DNA of 64,000 nucleotides from an uncultured bacterium (GCA_937951895.1 CALFER010000076.1:1-64000), one strand, 5' to 3'. Shown: positions 28,178 to 38,251, numbered from the stretch's first letter. Notes: a model not told the origin generated them from the sequence alone. Translations and numbers: made by a program.

Positions 28178-30385
28178 TCAGCGATCAATTCCCATCCCGG
28201 ATAATACTCCCCGGGCTTCAAGGAGTGTCTCCCTGATATGGAGCGGAATATGCCTGGTTCCTCGCAACTCGATCATCCTGCACAGACGCTCCAGATCGGC
28301 TTTCTTTTCTTCATCCATCGGTTCGATTTGCGTCAGGGTGAGCAGTCTCCAGATCTTCAATCGAGCTAACTCGAGCTGGTAGCTTGAGTAACCGGACTGG
28401 TAAACCAGTTCTTCAAGAATTCGAATGGCGATATCGTAATTTAGAATCATTTCCCGGCAGCTCATCGAGCGTTCATGTGTTCCGATGAAATTCGTGATCA
28501 GGAAGACCTTGGTGATTCGAACATCCGGTGAATCCGCTTCGAGCGGTTCCAACATAGCAATCGCACGCTCAAATACGGCTCGGCTTGCATCCACAAGATT
28601 CACTTTGTTGTAGCACATTGCAAGATTGTTACTGATCCTGGTGATTTTTACGGCATGGATCGGATTCGAGGGATCATAGGCATCGTAGTACCATGTTTCT
28701 GCCTGCTGGAGATAGGGTAATGCATCGGAATATCGCTTCTGTTCGTACAGCGTCAAACCTTTCCCGCCCAGTTGGTATCCGATGGCGATGGTCTGATCAT
28801 CGAACGTGCCTTCCGTGAGGAGTCTCTTTTTGATCTCAAGGCCTTCGTCCAGCAACCGCTCCGCTTCTTCTAACTGTCCCAGTGAAATGAGCACGGTTGA
28901 TCTGTTGTACGTGATCTTGGTCAACAGTAAATCCAGTAAAGACCTGGGATATCTTTCTGTTGCGGAAATCTCCTCAAGAAAGCGTAATCCTTCGTCATAG
29001 GTCTCGAGAGAACGAGTCATTTCGTTGGAACAGGATAACAGGTTTCCATGATCAACGAACAGATTGACTGCAAGCCTGATCCACTCCTCCGAACGCTCAT
29101 CAGCAGGTGTAAGCCGCACATACATTTTACCGGTCGCGTAGGCGTGGTCTGCTCCTTCCGAATCCATCAGTGCTTCGAGAATCAGTCCTTTTTGATACAA
29201 GGCTTGGGCACATTCCATTGCAGTCCGTTCCATCCCGCTCTCGAACTGCTCCTGAGCAACACGGCTGTAGGTCTGATTGATCTCCAGATCGAACAGGATC
29301 TTCCCGTAATTCGATCTGGGTTTCTGAGTTGCGAAAACACCGGCATCCGAGGGCCCGGTGCGTTCGAGGAGTTTCATCAGATTGATCTGCGGGTCCTGCC
29401 AACGTGAACCCGAAACGAGACTTCGTCCGGCTCTTTCTTCCAGTGATGCCGCTTTGGGGATCGGTTCCACATTTGAACGAGGATAGTCGTTTCCGGTGTA
29501 TTCGCTGTATGTTTCTTCCAGTACGGCAACGGCATCGCCGATTCGTTCCCAGCGATCGGCGGGATTCGGTTTGAAGCACCTCTCCAAAACAAGGATCAGC
29601 TTTGGAGGAATAGTGATTCGGGGGGTGGATCGGAGAGTCAGATTTTCCAGTACATGCGGTGCGAGAATGCCGATTTGCCAGGTGATCGCGCCTGTCACCA
29701 TATGAAGAATCGTCACGCCCCAGTTCCAGAGATCGCTCTGGAAGGTGATCTTTCGTCCGGAAGCCTGTTCAGGTGAACAATAAGCAGGGGTCATTCCTGC
29801 GGAACTGACGAGCGGCGTCATGCTCCGGAGGTCTTGATCCGGTCCGGGTGACATCGGTAACGATCGCGCCAGCCCGAAATCGGTGATTTTCACAACTCCG
29901 TCCACAGTCACCAATGCATTCGCGGGTTTGATGTCCTGATGAATGACTCCCCAGTCATGCGAAACCTGAAGACCCCTGCCCAGTTGGATCCCTGCATCCA
30001 GAACGGCTTCCAGCGTGTTCAGCCGACCGGATTTTATGGATGCTTCCAGAGTGCCGCCGTTAACATACTCACAGCAGATTGCAATCTGGTTCTCGATCGA
30101 ACGGATAAAGCGGCATGTCGTGATATTGGGGTGGATCGGCAGGTCGATCCACGAATAGAGTTCTCGAAAGAACGAAGCTTCAGGTGAGATGTCATTCCGA
30201 TGATCGCTTCGGAGTATCTTGACGGCATAATGGTGGCCTGTCAGGGCATCATGAACGAGATACACCCGGCCGAAACCGCCTTCTCCAAGCAGGCGAACGA
30301 TCGTGTAGTTTTTAAAGAGAACCTGATCGTCCTTCCATACAGGTCGGTCTTCCCGGAGACTCGGCAGGGTGGTATCTGCATTCAT
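28178..30385 (-). CDS. Ser/Thr protein kinase with C-terminal TPR region
   Basis: 735 residues. Kinase domain ~25-290: glycine loop G-E-G-G-F-G-R-V (34-41), Lys56 in A-V-K-I-L, catalytic loop H-Q-D-I-K-P-A-N (149-156), D-F-G (169-171) and C-S-P-E-Q. The usual Arg before the catalytic Asp is Gln, making it a non-RD kinase. Residues ~375-735 are degenerate tetratricopeptide repeats (D-A-L-P-Y-L-Q-Q-A, A-E-R-L-L-D-E-G-L). No transmembrane helix is seen, so it is cytoplasmic. The ribosome-binding site is weak. It lies 100 bases upstream of the SUMF1-pseudopilin operon on the same strand, hinting at a link to secretion control; this is inference. Confidence 0.9.
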   Translation of the reverse strand: MNADTTLPSLREDRPVWKDDQVLFKNYTIVRLLGEGGFGRVYLVHDALTGHHYAVKILRSDHRNDISPEASFFRELYSWIDLPIHPNITTCRFIRSIENQIAICCEYVNGGTLEASIKSGRLNTLEAVLDAGIQLGRGLQVSHDWGVIHQDIKPANALVTVDGVVKITDFGLARSLPMSPGPDQDLRSMTPLVSSAGMTPAYCSPEQASGRKITFQSDLWNWGVTILHMVTGAITWQIGILAPHVLENLTLRSTPRITIPPKLILVLERCFKPNPADRWERIGDAVAVLEETYSEYTGNDYPRSNVEPIPKAASLEERAGRSLVSGSRWQDPQINLMKLLERTGPSDAGVFATQKPRSNYGKILFDLEINQTYSRVAQEQFESGMERTAMECAQALYQKGLILEALMDSEGADHAYATGKMYVRLTPADERSEEWIRLAVNLFVDHGNLLSCSNEMTRSLETYDEGLRFLEEISATERYPRSLLDLLLTKITYNRSTVLISLGQLEEAERLLDEGLEIKKRLLTEGTFDDQTIAIGYQLGGKGLTLYEQKRYSDALPYLQQAETWYYDAYDPSNPIHAVKITRISNNLAMCYNKVNLVDASRAVFERAIAMLEPLEADSPDVRITKVFLITNFIGTHERSMSCREMILNYDIAIRILEELVYQSGYSSYQLELARLKIWRLLTLTQIEPMDEEKKADLERLCRMIELRGTRHIPLHIRETLLEARGVLSGMGIDR

Positions 30386-30581
30386 CGTTCAACGATACCG
30401 CATCATTGCCATCAATCACAAGGGTGGATCGATCGGATCCATGCAGATTCCGTGCGGGAAATGCGGGTGTCCGGGAAAGCGGATGCCAGTCTGTGATTTG
30501 TTTTTCTACCTCGTCACCATTATTACCGAATAGTATTCACCCGGATCGGATTCAGATCCGGTCGAAAGAAATGGAGACGGG
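30386..30581. other. Divergent promoter region between kinase and propeller-protein genes
   Basis: 196 bases between divergent starts. No gene is seen, and I could not fix a clear promoter. GGAG lies 5 bases before the ATG at 30582. Confidence 0.5.
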
Positions 30582-32516
30582 ATGAAGGTAACAGGGAAAT
30601 CAGTCGGATCGATCGGATTCGGGTTGGTTCTGTGGATGATGTGGACCCCGAAACTCCATGCCATGCATAGTCCGCAATGGATTTGGGAAGACCCCAGGAG
30701 CTCACTTGGGATGAATCTCGATATGAGCGCATCGGGCAATGAGATGGTGGTGGGCACATCATCCGGGGATGACAACCGCATGGTGGTGGCGTACTTCAAC
30801 CAGGAATCGTCCTTTCCCGTGGCTCGAATCGAGTATCCCGGCGCCGGGAGCATCGGCAGCGTATCGATTTCCGATGATGGATTCCGATACGCGTGTGCGT
30901 TCGGTCATGAGATTCATGTTTATCAGGCGCCCGACACGGAAATCTTCACGTTCCGGGATAACGACCTGCTCCTGTCTCAAGTCGCTCTGAACACGGACGG
31001 CAGCAAACTGGTCGTGACCAGTCTCCACAATCAATCTCTGCCCGGACGTGTCCTGTTCTTCGACGTGGATACCCAGGCATTGCTGTGGCAGGACGATCCG
31101 TCGGAGGAAGTATCCGTCAACGGCGCGTACGCTCCGTCACGAATCTCAGCGGACGGCACCCGTGTGCTGGTGCTGTTTGCGGGCCGTCAGATGGGGAACC
31201 CGGCGTATGTCGTGCTGTATCAGACCGACTCGGTCGACCCCGGAGCGCCCGTATGGATCAGCCAACCACTGGAAGCCTGGGGGCGTCAGATCGAGATGTC
31301 TGCGGACGGGAACTTCTTCATCACGATCCTGGCAAACATCATCTCGTGTTTCGATATGTCGCCGCCGATAGCCGGCGTTAAAACACCGCTCTGGGAGGCA
31401 GAGGGGAGTGGATATGATACATTGAATCACTTCGGAGGCATTTCCGACGATGGTTCGGTCGTGGCCCATTTCGGTGAAACCTCGACCGGATCCTGGGTTG
31501 AAATCTACGACGGCGCGAATGGATCGATCCATTGGATGTCCTACGTGTTTCTGGAAGAGATAAGAGGGTGTGTCTCGGGAGACGGAACCCGTGTCGCGTA
31601 TTCATCCTGGGAGAATCCCGAACCGGTGAATCACTTTGTGTATGATATCGGGGAGGGATCGGTGATCTGGTCAGAACCCGGTTACGGTCTGGTTGCGATG
31701 AACACGACAGGTGATCGGCTTTTTCTTACGGATGGCAGTGACGACGAATCACCGCCGACGCGATTGATGAGGCTGGAAGATAACCTTCCGCCGCAATGCA
31801 GTATCGAGTCGCCCCTGCCGGGCGAGACAGTATCAGGGATGGTGCATCTCACCGGTTTAGTCGCCGATGTCGATGATCTGATCGAACGTGTCGAGGTATT
31901 GTTGCCATCCGGTGTGACGCTCGCGAACGCACCTTCAGGAGCTTCGGGAGAATGGTCGGCGGATATCGACGTGTCTGCTTATGCGGGAAGCCTGTTGCTG
32001 ATCAAAGCCCGTGCGATCGATACCCGGTACAAGCATGGTCAATGGGCGGAGGTTGGTGTCGCTGTCGTGCCCGATGGGACTCCGACTCCGGGACCCAGCG
32101 CAACATCGGCCGCCGAGTTTACTCCAACCCCCACCCCACCGTCTCCAGCCGGGCTCACACTGTCGCTGGCTCTCTCACAGAACCTGTTCATGGCCGGGGA
32201 TGCCTTCTGGCTGGACGCGATGATCGACAATCCGCAGGAACCCCTCACACAAGTTCCATTGGTCGTGCTGCTCGAGATCCACGGCGCATTTTTCTGCTGG
32301 CCGTCCTGGTCGGCGCTGGAAGTTTCCGGCGAGGGATTTGATTACTCCTTGCGCAATATCCCACGCGGGACGCATCGATTCGAGATCATCCAGCCGTTCT
32401 TCTGGCCGGAAACCGGTGGTTGGGGAATCGGACTCCTTTTCTATGGGGTTTTACTCGATCCTCAATTCTCAAACCTGTTGTGCGATATCGATGTCGAGAT
32501 GTGGTCGTATCGCTGA
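30582..32516 (+). CDS. Secreted beta-propeller protein with the shared C-terminal domain
   Basis: 644 residues with a signal peptide ending near L-H-A-M-H. Residues ~30-400 contain WD40/PQQ-like propeller strands (I-S-D-D-G-F-R-Y-A-C, M-S-A-D-G-N-F-F, V-S-G-D-G-T-R-V-A-Y). An Ig-like segment (~405-505: C-S-I-E-S-P-L-P-G-E-T-V) and a Thr/Pro linker precede the shared domain (32154-32513). Surface or extracellular location is inferred; no enzymatic motif is recognised. Confidence 0.82.
   Translation: MKVTGKSVGSIGFGLVLWMMWTPKLHAMHSPQWIWEDPRSSLGMNLDMSASGNEMVVGTSSGDDNRMVVAYFNQESSFPVARIEYPGAGSIGSVSISDDGFRYACAFGHEIHVYQAPDTEIFTFRDNDLLLSQVALNTDGSKLVVTSLHNQSLPGRVLFFDVDTQALLWQDDPSEEVSVNGAYAPSRISADGTRVLVLFAGRQMGNPAYVVLYQTDSVDPGAPVWISQPLEAWGRQIEMSADGNFFITILANIISCFDMSPPIAGVKTPLWEAEGSGYDTLNHFGGISDDGSVVAHFGETSTGSWVEIYDGANGSIHWMSYVFLEEIRGCVSGDGTRVAYSSWENPEPVNHFVYDIGEGSVIWSEPGYGLVAMNTTGDRLFLTDGSDDESPPTRLMRLEDNLPPQCSIESPLPGETVSGMVHLTGLVADVDDLIERVEVLLPSGVTLANAPSGASGEWSADIDVSAYAGSLLLIKARAIDTRYKHGQWAEVGVAVVPDGTPTPGPSATSAAEFTPTPTPPSPAGLTLSLALSQNLFMAGDAFWLDAMIDNPQEPLTQVPLVVLLEIHGAFFCWPSWSALEVSGEGFDYSLRNIPRGTHRFEIIQPFFWPETGGWGIGLLFYGVLLDPQFSNLLCDIDVEMWSYR
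32154..32513 (+). other. Shared domain, copy 5
   Basis: Contains L-F-M-A-G-D-A-F-W, A-F-F-C-W-P-S-W, P-F-F-W-P and L-F-Y-G-V-L-L-D-P, and ends M-W-S-Y-R. Confidence 0.85.
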
Positions 32517-32574
32517 ACACCGGCATCGCTTCAAATTCTATCGTATCGGACGCTCCAGGATTTGATCGAACCGA

Positions 32575-32603
32575 TTGATCTCGATCGATTGGTCTGATAG
32601 ATT
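32575..32603 (+). promoter_or_regulatory. Possible sigma-70 promoter for the DUF11-like surface-protein gene
   Basis: TTGATC and TAGATT with 17 bases between, about 140 bases before the ATG at 32742. Both hexamers are partial matches. Confidence 0.4.
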
Positions 32604-32741
32604 CACAATAAACTGATCGCGAGACCCTGTTGGAAGTCGCGTCACGATCATCTCCGATTCCATTTGGAGATGGATTGGATGAGACGGGAACTGCGATTCG
32701 GGTTGTCGCGGTATTCAGACACGATGCGAGGAGGGCGAGTC

Positions 32742-35588
32742 ATGAAGGTAGCGAGTACCATGTGTTTGATCCCGATCATGATCTTCGGAATGATCCCGAT
32801 TTGTGATGCATCTTCCTACAAGGTTCGTGTTCCGCATACGATTGAATTCATGTGTGAAGAGGGAACCGGAGGTTATACCGGATATTGGGGGCTCAAGGTC
32901 GTTTGGGGACCCTATCCGGATGCTGCCGGGTATCAGGTGATTTCGCATCATGGCGCGTATGGGGGCGGTTTAGTTGCAGGCAATGTACATGAATGGAGCA
33001 TCGGAGGGGGGAGCCCGGTCGCACCCGGCGGATGTCCTGCGATCGAAGCGTCGGTCAATCCCGCCTGGTATCAGAATATCTATGAAGTATGGGGAACCTT
33101 TCCCGAAGGCGGGAATCTCGAATTGCATAAAACAGACAACATATACGGTGCTGCCCATCCCGGCGACGAAGTGCGATACTTCCTGATCTACAAGAATACC
33201 GGGAAGTATCCGTTGCTCGATTGTATCGTCGAAGAAACATGGCCGGACTACATGGAGTTTGTTGCCGGAGGCAGTTCAACCGGTCCGAATACCGTGATCT
33301 GGAACTTTGGTACGCTGTATCCCGGACAATGGGTCCAGGTCGAACTCGTGTTGCGAATCAGTGAAGATCTCCCGCAATCGATCACGGAAATCTATAATGT
33401 CGCGGTCGCACATCCCGCTCCTTCACCCTCGCCGGCACCCGGCGGCACACCCGGGTCGGGTATTTCGACCGTCAGCGGCTACGCCGTTTCGCACTGCGAT
33501 GCGTTGCGATGCAACTTCGTGACGGGCGACACGGATTGGATCGATCGACCGGACTTCTCCAGTTATCAGGATCTCGTTCCCTATGACGTCGTGCGGGGGA
33601 ATGATGATGTGTTGCTCAATTCCGGCTTTACCTCGTTCAACCATACTGTCGCGACAGGAACGCTTCTCCTGTATCAGGGCGGTTTCCACCTCACGAATTG
33701 TCCGGATCTTCCGGATCAGGTGTTATCCGAGATCATTCTCGACACGCCCGCGTCCATCGAGCATGCTGTATCCGGTATCATGAGCCCAGACGATCATGTC
33801 AGAGTGCTCGGTCAGTTCCTCACCGTGGAAATTCATGAAGGGCGATATACGCTCAGTGACGATGCGGCCAGCGAATTCGTGGAGGTTGAATCCGGAGGGA
33901 TCACGGTGGTCGACCCGCTCGGCGATCGGCATGACCTGACGTCGGGTGACACGTTTACATGGCCCCCGTTGATCGGTCCGAAGAACGGCAGCAACGGCCC
34001 GACGCTGACCGGAACCTCACCGGATCCATTCGGTTCGGTCGAAGTCGGTCATATCGCGATTCAATACGAGTTCGATGAAGCGGTGTCTTCAATCGGCAAT
34101 GCGAGCAGTTTTGCGATCGGAGAGACGTCCGGTGTGTGGCATGGGTCGGGCACCCTGACCGATCTCGCATCCTATGTTTCCATCTCCTGGAATGCCGAAA
34201 ACACCATTATGACTCTTACAGTAAACTCGACATATCCATGGTTCGGTATGGATCTGGCGGCAGGAATGACCCTCATCACCGGATTGCATCTCGTGGATGT
34301 CACCGGTCCTTCCGGCACGACACCCGAGATCTATCAGACGATTCCGATCTTTGTCACATCAACGACTTCGTCGCTCGGATGGGTGAGTTGCGAGTATGAG
34401 CACTTCAGTTTTATCACTCAGGGAAATGACCTTCTATCTCCGGGCGCATCCTGGCATGTCCAGCAACTTCCGTCGCTTCCGGGAGCTGTCCCTGCCGGTA
34501 TGTATCAGGCCAGTCCAGCTTTCGAGTTTCAATTCGACGGAACCGTCCTGGATCACTACTGGCTTCAACTCCGTCCCGGTACGCCATGGGGACTTCCGCA
34601 GGGTAACGCGGGCGGTGGACTCTATGTGTGGAGTGGTGCGGAATGGGTCATGCAGCGCGAAGGATTCGGGCTCGAGTGGACCTGGTCGAACCCGCTGACG
34701 GATCCCCATCAGATCATCGTGCTGCTTTCGGTGTGCGAGCGTCCTGAAGCACCCGGAATTGTTTCGATCGTTCCGAACGCGGGGAGTGGTCCCGTATCAC
34801 CGGATAGCGCAATCGTGATTCAGGTGGCGGCCCGTTCCGGAATCCGTGAACATACAGCGGATATCCGCATCAACGGACAGCGGACGCTTTCATTCGATCC
34901 GGCAACCGGACAGCTCCAGGGATGGATCGTTGAAGAAAACGATGGGGTGACGACGTTCACCTATACACCGGAAACAGAGTGGCAGGACGGGCAGATCGTC
35001 TTTGTCAGTTACTATCTGGCAGCTCGCTTCGGTTTGATCTCCACGGAAGGGTCGTTTGCATTCCAGGTGGTCTGTTCGGATCCGACCGATGGCGATGGGG
35101 ACGGGATGCCGGACAAGTGGGAGACAGCGAATGGAACGAATCCGTCCGGCTTCGACCGGGATGCGGACCCCGACGGTGATTCGCATGCGAACATTACAGA
35201 ATATACACATTGCAGCAGCCCATCGTCTTCGATCTCGTTGCCCGCATTTCCACGGATCGATATCGTCGCGAATCAGGAAGCGTACTATGCCTCCGATGAG
35301 ATGCTCGTCAAGGCACGTGTCACCAGCGGACCTGTCTCCCTGCCGGTCGATCTGTATGTCGCACTCGAGCTGTATGGCGGGTTTTACTTCTGGCCTGCAT
35401 TTTCGACCGACGTCGTTCCGATATCCTTCACTATGCCATCGGGAATCGATGTTTCATTCGATCTGTTCTCATATACCTGGGACACGATTCCTGCCGCGAT
35501 GACTCTCACGTGGTATGGTGTGTTTGTCGAACCTCAATCCATGTTTCTTTACAGCCTGGATTCACTCTCGATGATTCTGGCGCTCTGA
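32742..35588 (+). CDS. Secreted DUF11-like/Ca-binding surface protein with a degenerate shared domain
   Basis: 948 residues from ATG 32742 (GAGGAGGG upstream; ATG 32664 has no such site). Signal peptide ends near C-D-A-S-S. Residues ~110-225 resemble a DUF11 repeat (D-E-V-R-Y-F-L-I-Y-K-N-T-G-K-Y-P-L-L-D). A long beta-rich middle follows. Near ~790-835 a Ca-binding D-G-D-G-D-G-M-P-D-K-W-E motif with G-F-D-R-D-A-D-P-D-G-D resembles thrombospondin-3-type repeats. The C-terminal ~111 residues (35253-35585) match the shared domain (F-Y-F-W-P-A-F, W-Y-G-V-F-V-E-P), but the G-D near its start reads S-D and the final F-x-W is M-I-L-A-L. No catalytic domain is recognised. Confidence 0.8.
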   Translation: MKVASTMCLIPIMIFGMIPICDASSYKVRVPHTIEFMCEEGTGGYTGYWGLKVVWGPYPDAAGYQVISHHGAYGGGLVAGNVHEWSIGGGSPVAPGGCPAIEASVNPAWYQNIYEVWGTFPEGGNLELHKTDNIYGAAHPGDEVRYFLIYKNTGKYPLLDCIVEETWPDYMEFVAGGSSTGPNTVIWNFGTLYPGQWVQVELVLRISEDLPQSITEIYNVAVAHPAPSPSPAPGGTPGSGISTVSGYAVSHCDALRCNFVTGDTDWIDRPDFSSYQDLVPYDVVRGNDDVLLNSGFTSFNHTVATGTLLLYQGGFHLTNCPDLPDQVLSEIILDTPASIEHAVSGIMSPDDHVRVLGQFLTVEIHEGRYTLSDDAASEFVEVESGGITVVDPLGDRHDLTSGDTFTWPPLIGPKNGSNGPTLTGTSPDPFGSVEVGHIAIQYEFDEAVSSIGNASSFAIGETSGVWHGSGTLTDLASYVSISWNAENTIMTLTVNSTYPWFGMDLAAGMTLITGLHLVDVTGPSGTTPEIYQTIPIFVTSTTSSLGWVSCEYEHFSFITQGNDLLSPGASWHVQQLPSLPGAVPAGMYQASPAFEFQFDGTVLDHYWLQLRPGTPWGLPQGNAGGGLYVWSGAEWVMQREGFGLEWTWSNPLTDPHQIIVLLSVCERPEAPGIVSIVPNAGSGPVSPDSAIVIQVAARSGIREHTADIRINGQRTLSFDPATGQLQGWIVEENDGVTTFTYTPETEWQDGQIVFVSYYLAARFGLISTEGSFAFQVVCSDPTDGDGDGMPDKWETANGTNPSGFDRDADPDGDSHANITEYTHCSSPSSSISLPAFPRIDIVANQEAYYASDEMLVKARVTSGPVSLPVDLYVALELYGGFYFWPAFSTDVVPISFTMPSGIDVSFDLFSYTWDTIPAAMTLTWYGVFVEPQSMFLYSLDSLSMILAL
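35253..35585 (+). other. Shared domain, copy 6 (degenerate)
   Basis: Keeps L-Y-V-A-L-E-L-Y-G-G-F-Y-F-W-P-A-F and W-Y-G-V-F-V-E-P but lacks the terminal aromatic F-x-W. Confidence 0.65.
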
Positions 35589-35649
35589 AACAGCCCTGTT
35601 CACGGAATGAGTTTTCGTCCAAGATCCACCGCCATGACCGCCACGATCT

Positions 35650-36576
35650 TCATGAGCGCTTCCTTCTCTGATCGACAAGATGGCGCAACGATTCGGGGAT
35701 GTCCCATCCTTCCGGATGATCGTGTACCTTCCATCGTTGATGGAACCAGAGCCATTGCCCGGGATGTTCGCGAATCCAGCCCTCGATGATGTGGTTCAAT
35801 CGCTGGGTGTTGTGCCTGAGATTCTCGGTGTGATCCGAATGAGGACTTTCGAGTTCGAACGGAGCGAAGAACCTCCCGACATGCTTCCCGGTATGACCGA
35901 TGCGGTAAATATAGGCGGGGAGTATGACGGCGCCGGTTTCATAGGCGAAGCGAGCGGGCGCGTGCGAGGTTGACGCGAGAAGATCGAAGAATGTGCAGAC
36001 AACGGATCGGTACTTTGCAGCATGCTGATCGACCACAAAACAAACCAGTTTGTTTTCACTGAGGAGTTGCTGGATCAGGTCCTTGGATTTTCTGGGAGGA
36101 ATGAGCGTGACACCCGTGCTGGAACGGACCGCCGAGAGAAACGCGTTGAGGGATTTCGAGTGAATGTCTCGGGCGGTCACGCAGACCGGCAATCCCCGCA
36201 GAGCGAGTCCGCATCCGGCATAATCCGTATTGTCCATGTGGGATGCCATGATGATCACGCCCTTCCCTCGCGCAAGGGCCGCATCAATATGCTCCAATCC
36301 ATGATACTCGATGATCGAATCACACGTTTCGCGAGTCAGACTCGGCAGTCGGAGCAGTTCGATGCCGTACATGCCCTGCTGCGCATAACAATCCCGCGCG
36401 ATCCGACGCACGTCGGAGCGTGGCAGATCTTCGCCGAACGCTCGCCGGATGTTCCGAACCACGACGGAGTATCGGATCGGCAGGCAGTAGAAGCAGAGCA
36501 ATCCGAGAAAACGTCCCAGGTCGATAGCGGTCTGGAGCGGAAGTTTTGAAATCCAGTGGCTGAGCAGGAGAAGCAT
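35650..36576 (-). CDS. Lipid A-type lysophospholipid acyltransferase (LpxL/HtrB family)
   Basis: 308 residues. An N-terminal membrane segment is followed by the acyltransferase core with the catalytic H-x4-D motif S-H-M-D-N-T-D-Y. V-V-D-Q-H-A and Q-W-L-W-F-H-Q-R-W-K are typical of the family. It adds secondary acyl chains to lipid A at the inner membrane, so the host likely makes lipopolysaccharide. GGAG lies 7 bases before the ATG. It is an isolated gene convergent with the DUF11-like gene. The exact acyl donor and site cannot be told. Confidence 0.88.
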   Translation of the reverse strand: MLLLLSHWISKLPLQTAIDLGRFLGLLCFYCLPIRYSVVVRNIRRAFGEDLPRSDVRRIARDCYAQQGMYGIELLRLPSLTRETCDSIIEYHGLEHIDAALARGKGVIIMASHMDNTDYAGCGLALRGLPVCVTARDIHSKSLNAFLSAVRSSTGVTLIPPRKSKDLIQQLLSENKLVCFVVDQHAAKYRSVVCTFFDLLASTSHAPARFAYETGAVILPAYIYRIGHTGKHVGRFFAPFELESPHSDHTENLRHNTQRLNHIIEGWIREHPGQWLWFHQRWKVHDHPEGWDIPESLRHLVDQRRKRS

Positions 36577-36668
36577 GATTGGTCTCCGGAGAGGAAGAAC
36601 GTCGCGTTCGTCTCATCCCATCTCAACCGACATGACGCGGATTGTCAACCTTCGTTCATTCGTCCCGG

Positions 36669-38180
36669 TTAATGCGACTCGTCCCAACTGAAATCCCAGG
36701 AATCCATCGCGCCGACCAGAAATGAGAACTCCGCATCGGTCATGCCTGCATACCAGATGAGTCCTGACACGCTACCGGCGTTGTCGGGAAAACTGAACGG
36801 AGGAACGACCACCTGTTCCGTGATTCCGGGCATCAGGGATTCGAAGAGATAGTGATCGAATGCCGTGAATCCGGGCGCGAAGTAGTACTGGCCGAATGCA
36901 TCCAGAACGACAAAGAGGGGGACATGCTCCATGGCCTGTGGTCCGGGATTGCACACATGGACGATGCAGGAACAGGGATCACCGGGGTGAAAAAAGTGCG
37001 ACGGCATCCACAGTTCGACTCCGAGACTCCCGCAGGACGCCGTCGGAGATGCTGAGGGCGTCGCGGTGGGTGTGGGCGTTGCCGTTGGAATGGCAACTAC
37101 AAGATAATGATACCCCATATCGACCATTCCAAGATCCGTAATCTGATCCGTCCGGGTGGTATATGAATCGAGACAGGATGGCGGTTCAACACCTGGAAAG
37201 CAAGTGTCCTGTGCCGGACTGTCACCCGAATCGATGCATGGGCTGTCCTGTGCCTGTCCGGCCGAGGTTGACGACAGGTAATATTCGCCAAGCGGGCCTG
37301 GCGTGAAGAGCGGTATTGCATCGATGTTCCCATCCCCTTCATAACCGCCTCCGATGTTCGAGTAACGAATGGTCGGATTCCCCCCGATGTTGGTTCCATA
37401 ATTATGAACGATCGAGTTGACAATCAAAGCTGATCCCTGAATGCCTCCGGTTCCAGAAAGGGACGCTTCTCCACTATTGTTCACGATCGAGCAGTTGCTG
37501 ATATGCGCCGTATCACACCGTATTCCTCCAACTGCTCTCCCCGCCGGATTGTCCCATGCCGCCGCGTCATTATCTGAAATGATGCAATTGAAGAACGATG
37601 GATCGCCTCCGATCGCCCAGACACCGGCCACGACTTCAGCGTCGAACAGATACCAATCTTCGCATTCGATCATGTTTTGCGTGATCCAACAGCTCAGAAA
37701 GATGGCCTGCGACGACCCGAGATAGACACCCGCCCCGGCATGCTCACCATCTCCGCACCAGGCCGAATTGTAGATGATTTTGCAGTTCGAGATGACTGGA
37801 GAGGCACTTTCGATCTGCATGCCGGTTCCGTAATCGCCATACTGAAGAAACTGCGTGATGGTAAAGCCGTTCAGACGCGATGCATTCCCTTCTTCATGAT
37901 CAAAAATGAATCCGATGTGGTTGACCGCATAGTTGCCGTTGACGATGGTGTCGTCAGGACCGGTTTCCGAGGTGACGGTGATGGCTTTTCCGAGAAAACG
38001 AATATCTCTGTTGCCGTCTCCGGAATAGACACCCGGAGCGACCAGAACGGTATCATAATCCCCGGCGGCATCGATACCGGCCTGGATGGTCGGTTGATCT
38101 CCCGGCACCCGGATCACCAGAGCGTGTCCGGCAACAGGAAGAAGCAGAATCAGTGACAGGATGAATAGTGTGTGTTTCAT
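36669..38180 (-). CDS. Secreted beta-helix protein with the shared C-terminal domain
   Basis: 503 residues from ATG 38180 (AGGAGG 6 bases upstream; the GTG just before is unlikely). Signal peptide ends near G-H-A. The beta-helix opens with V-P-G-D-Q-P-T-I-Q-A-G-I-D, the family hallmark here, and runs to ~residue 300. A stretch with T-T-R-T-D-Q-I-T-D and M-G-Y-H-Y follows, then a short Thr/Pro linker and the shared domain (36672-37025). The terminal ~350 bases are near-identical to those of the next gene upstream. The two genes are tandem, 71 bases apart, and may be co-transcribed. No lyase catalytic signature is evident. Confidence 0.87.
   Translation of the reverse strand: MKHTLFILSLILLLPVAGHALVIRVPGDQPTIQAGIDAAGDYDTVLVAPGVYSGDGNRDIRFLGKAITVTSETGPDDTIVNGNYAVNHIGFIFDHEEGNASRLNGFTITQFLQYGDYGTGMQIESASPVISNCKIIYNSAWCGDGEHAGAGVYLGSSQAIFLSCWITQNMIECEDWYLFDAEVVAGVWAIGGDPSFFNCIISDNDAAAWDNPAGRAVGGIRCDTAHISNCSIVNNSGEASLSGTGGIQGSALIVNSIVHNYGTNIGGNPTIRYSNIGGGYEGDGNIDAIPLFTPGPLGEYYLSSTSAGQAQDSPCIDSGDSPAQDTCFPGVEPPSCLDSYTTRTDQITDLGMVDMGYHYLVVAIPTATPTPTATPSASPTASCGSLGVELWMPSHFFHPGDPCSCIVHVCNPGPQAMEHVPLFVVLDAFGQYYFAPGFTAFDHYLFESLMPGITEQVVVPPFSFPDNAGSVSGLIWYAGMTDAEFSFLVGAMDSWDFSWDESH
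36672..37025 (-). other. Shared domain, copy 7
   Basis: Carries F-F-H-P-G-D, Q-Y-Y-F-A-P-G-F, F-S-F-P and W-Y-A-G-M-T-D-A-E-F, and ends D-F-S-W-D-E-S-H. It is nearly identical to copy 8. Confidence 0.9.
36696..37049. repeat. Direct repeat A (near-identical to 38279-38632)
   Basis: About 354 bases that match 38279-38632 at roughly 90% by eye. They encode the shared domains of two tandem genes, while the beta-helix parts are far less similar. Confidence 0.85.
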
Positions 38181-38251
38181 CACAGACCTCCTTGATCATT
38201 CGATAGATCTCGCAGAAAAGGAGTTCTGTTTTGGTTTGTTTCGTGCAGGTC

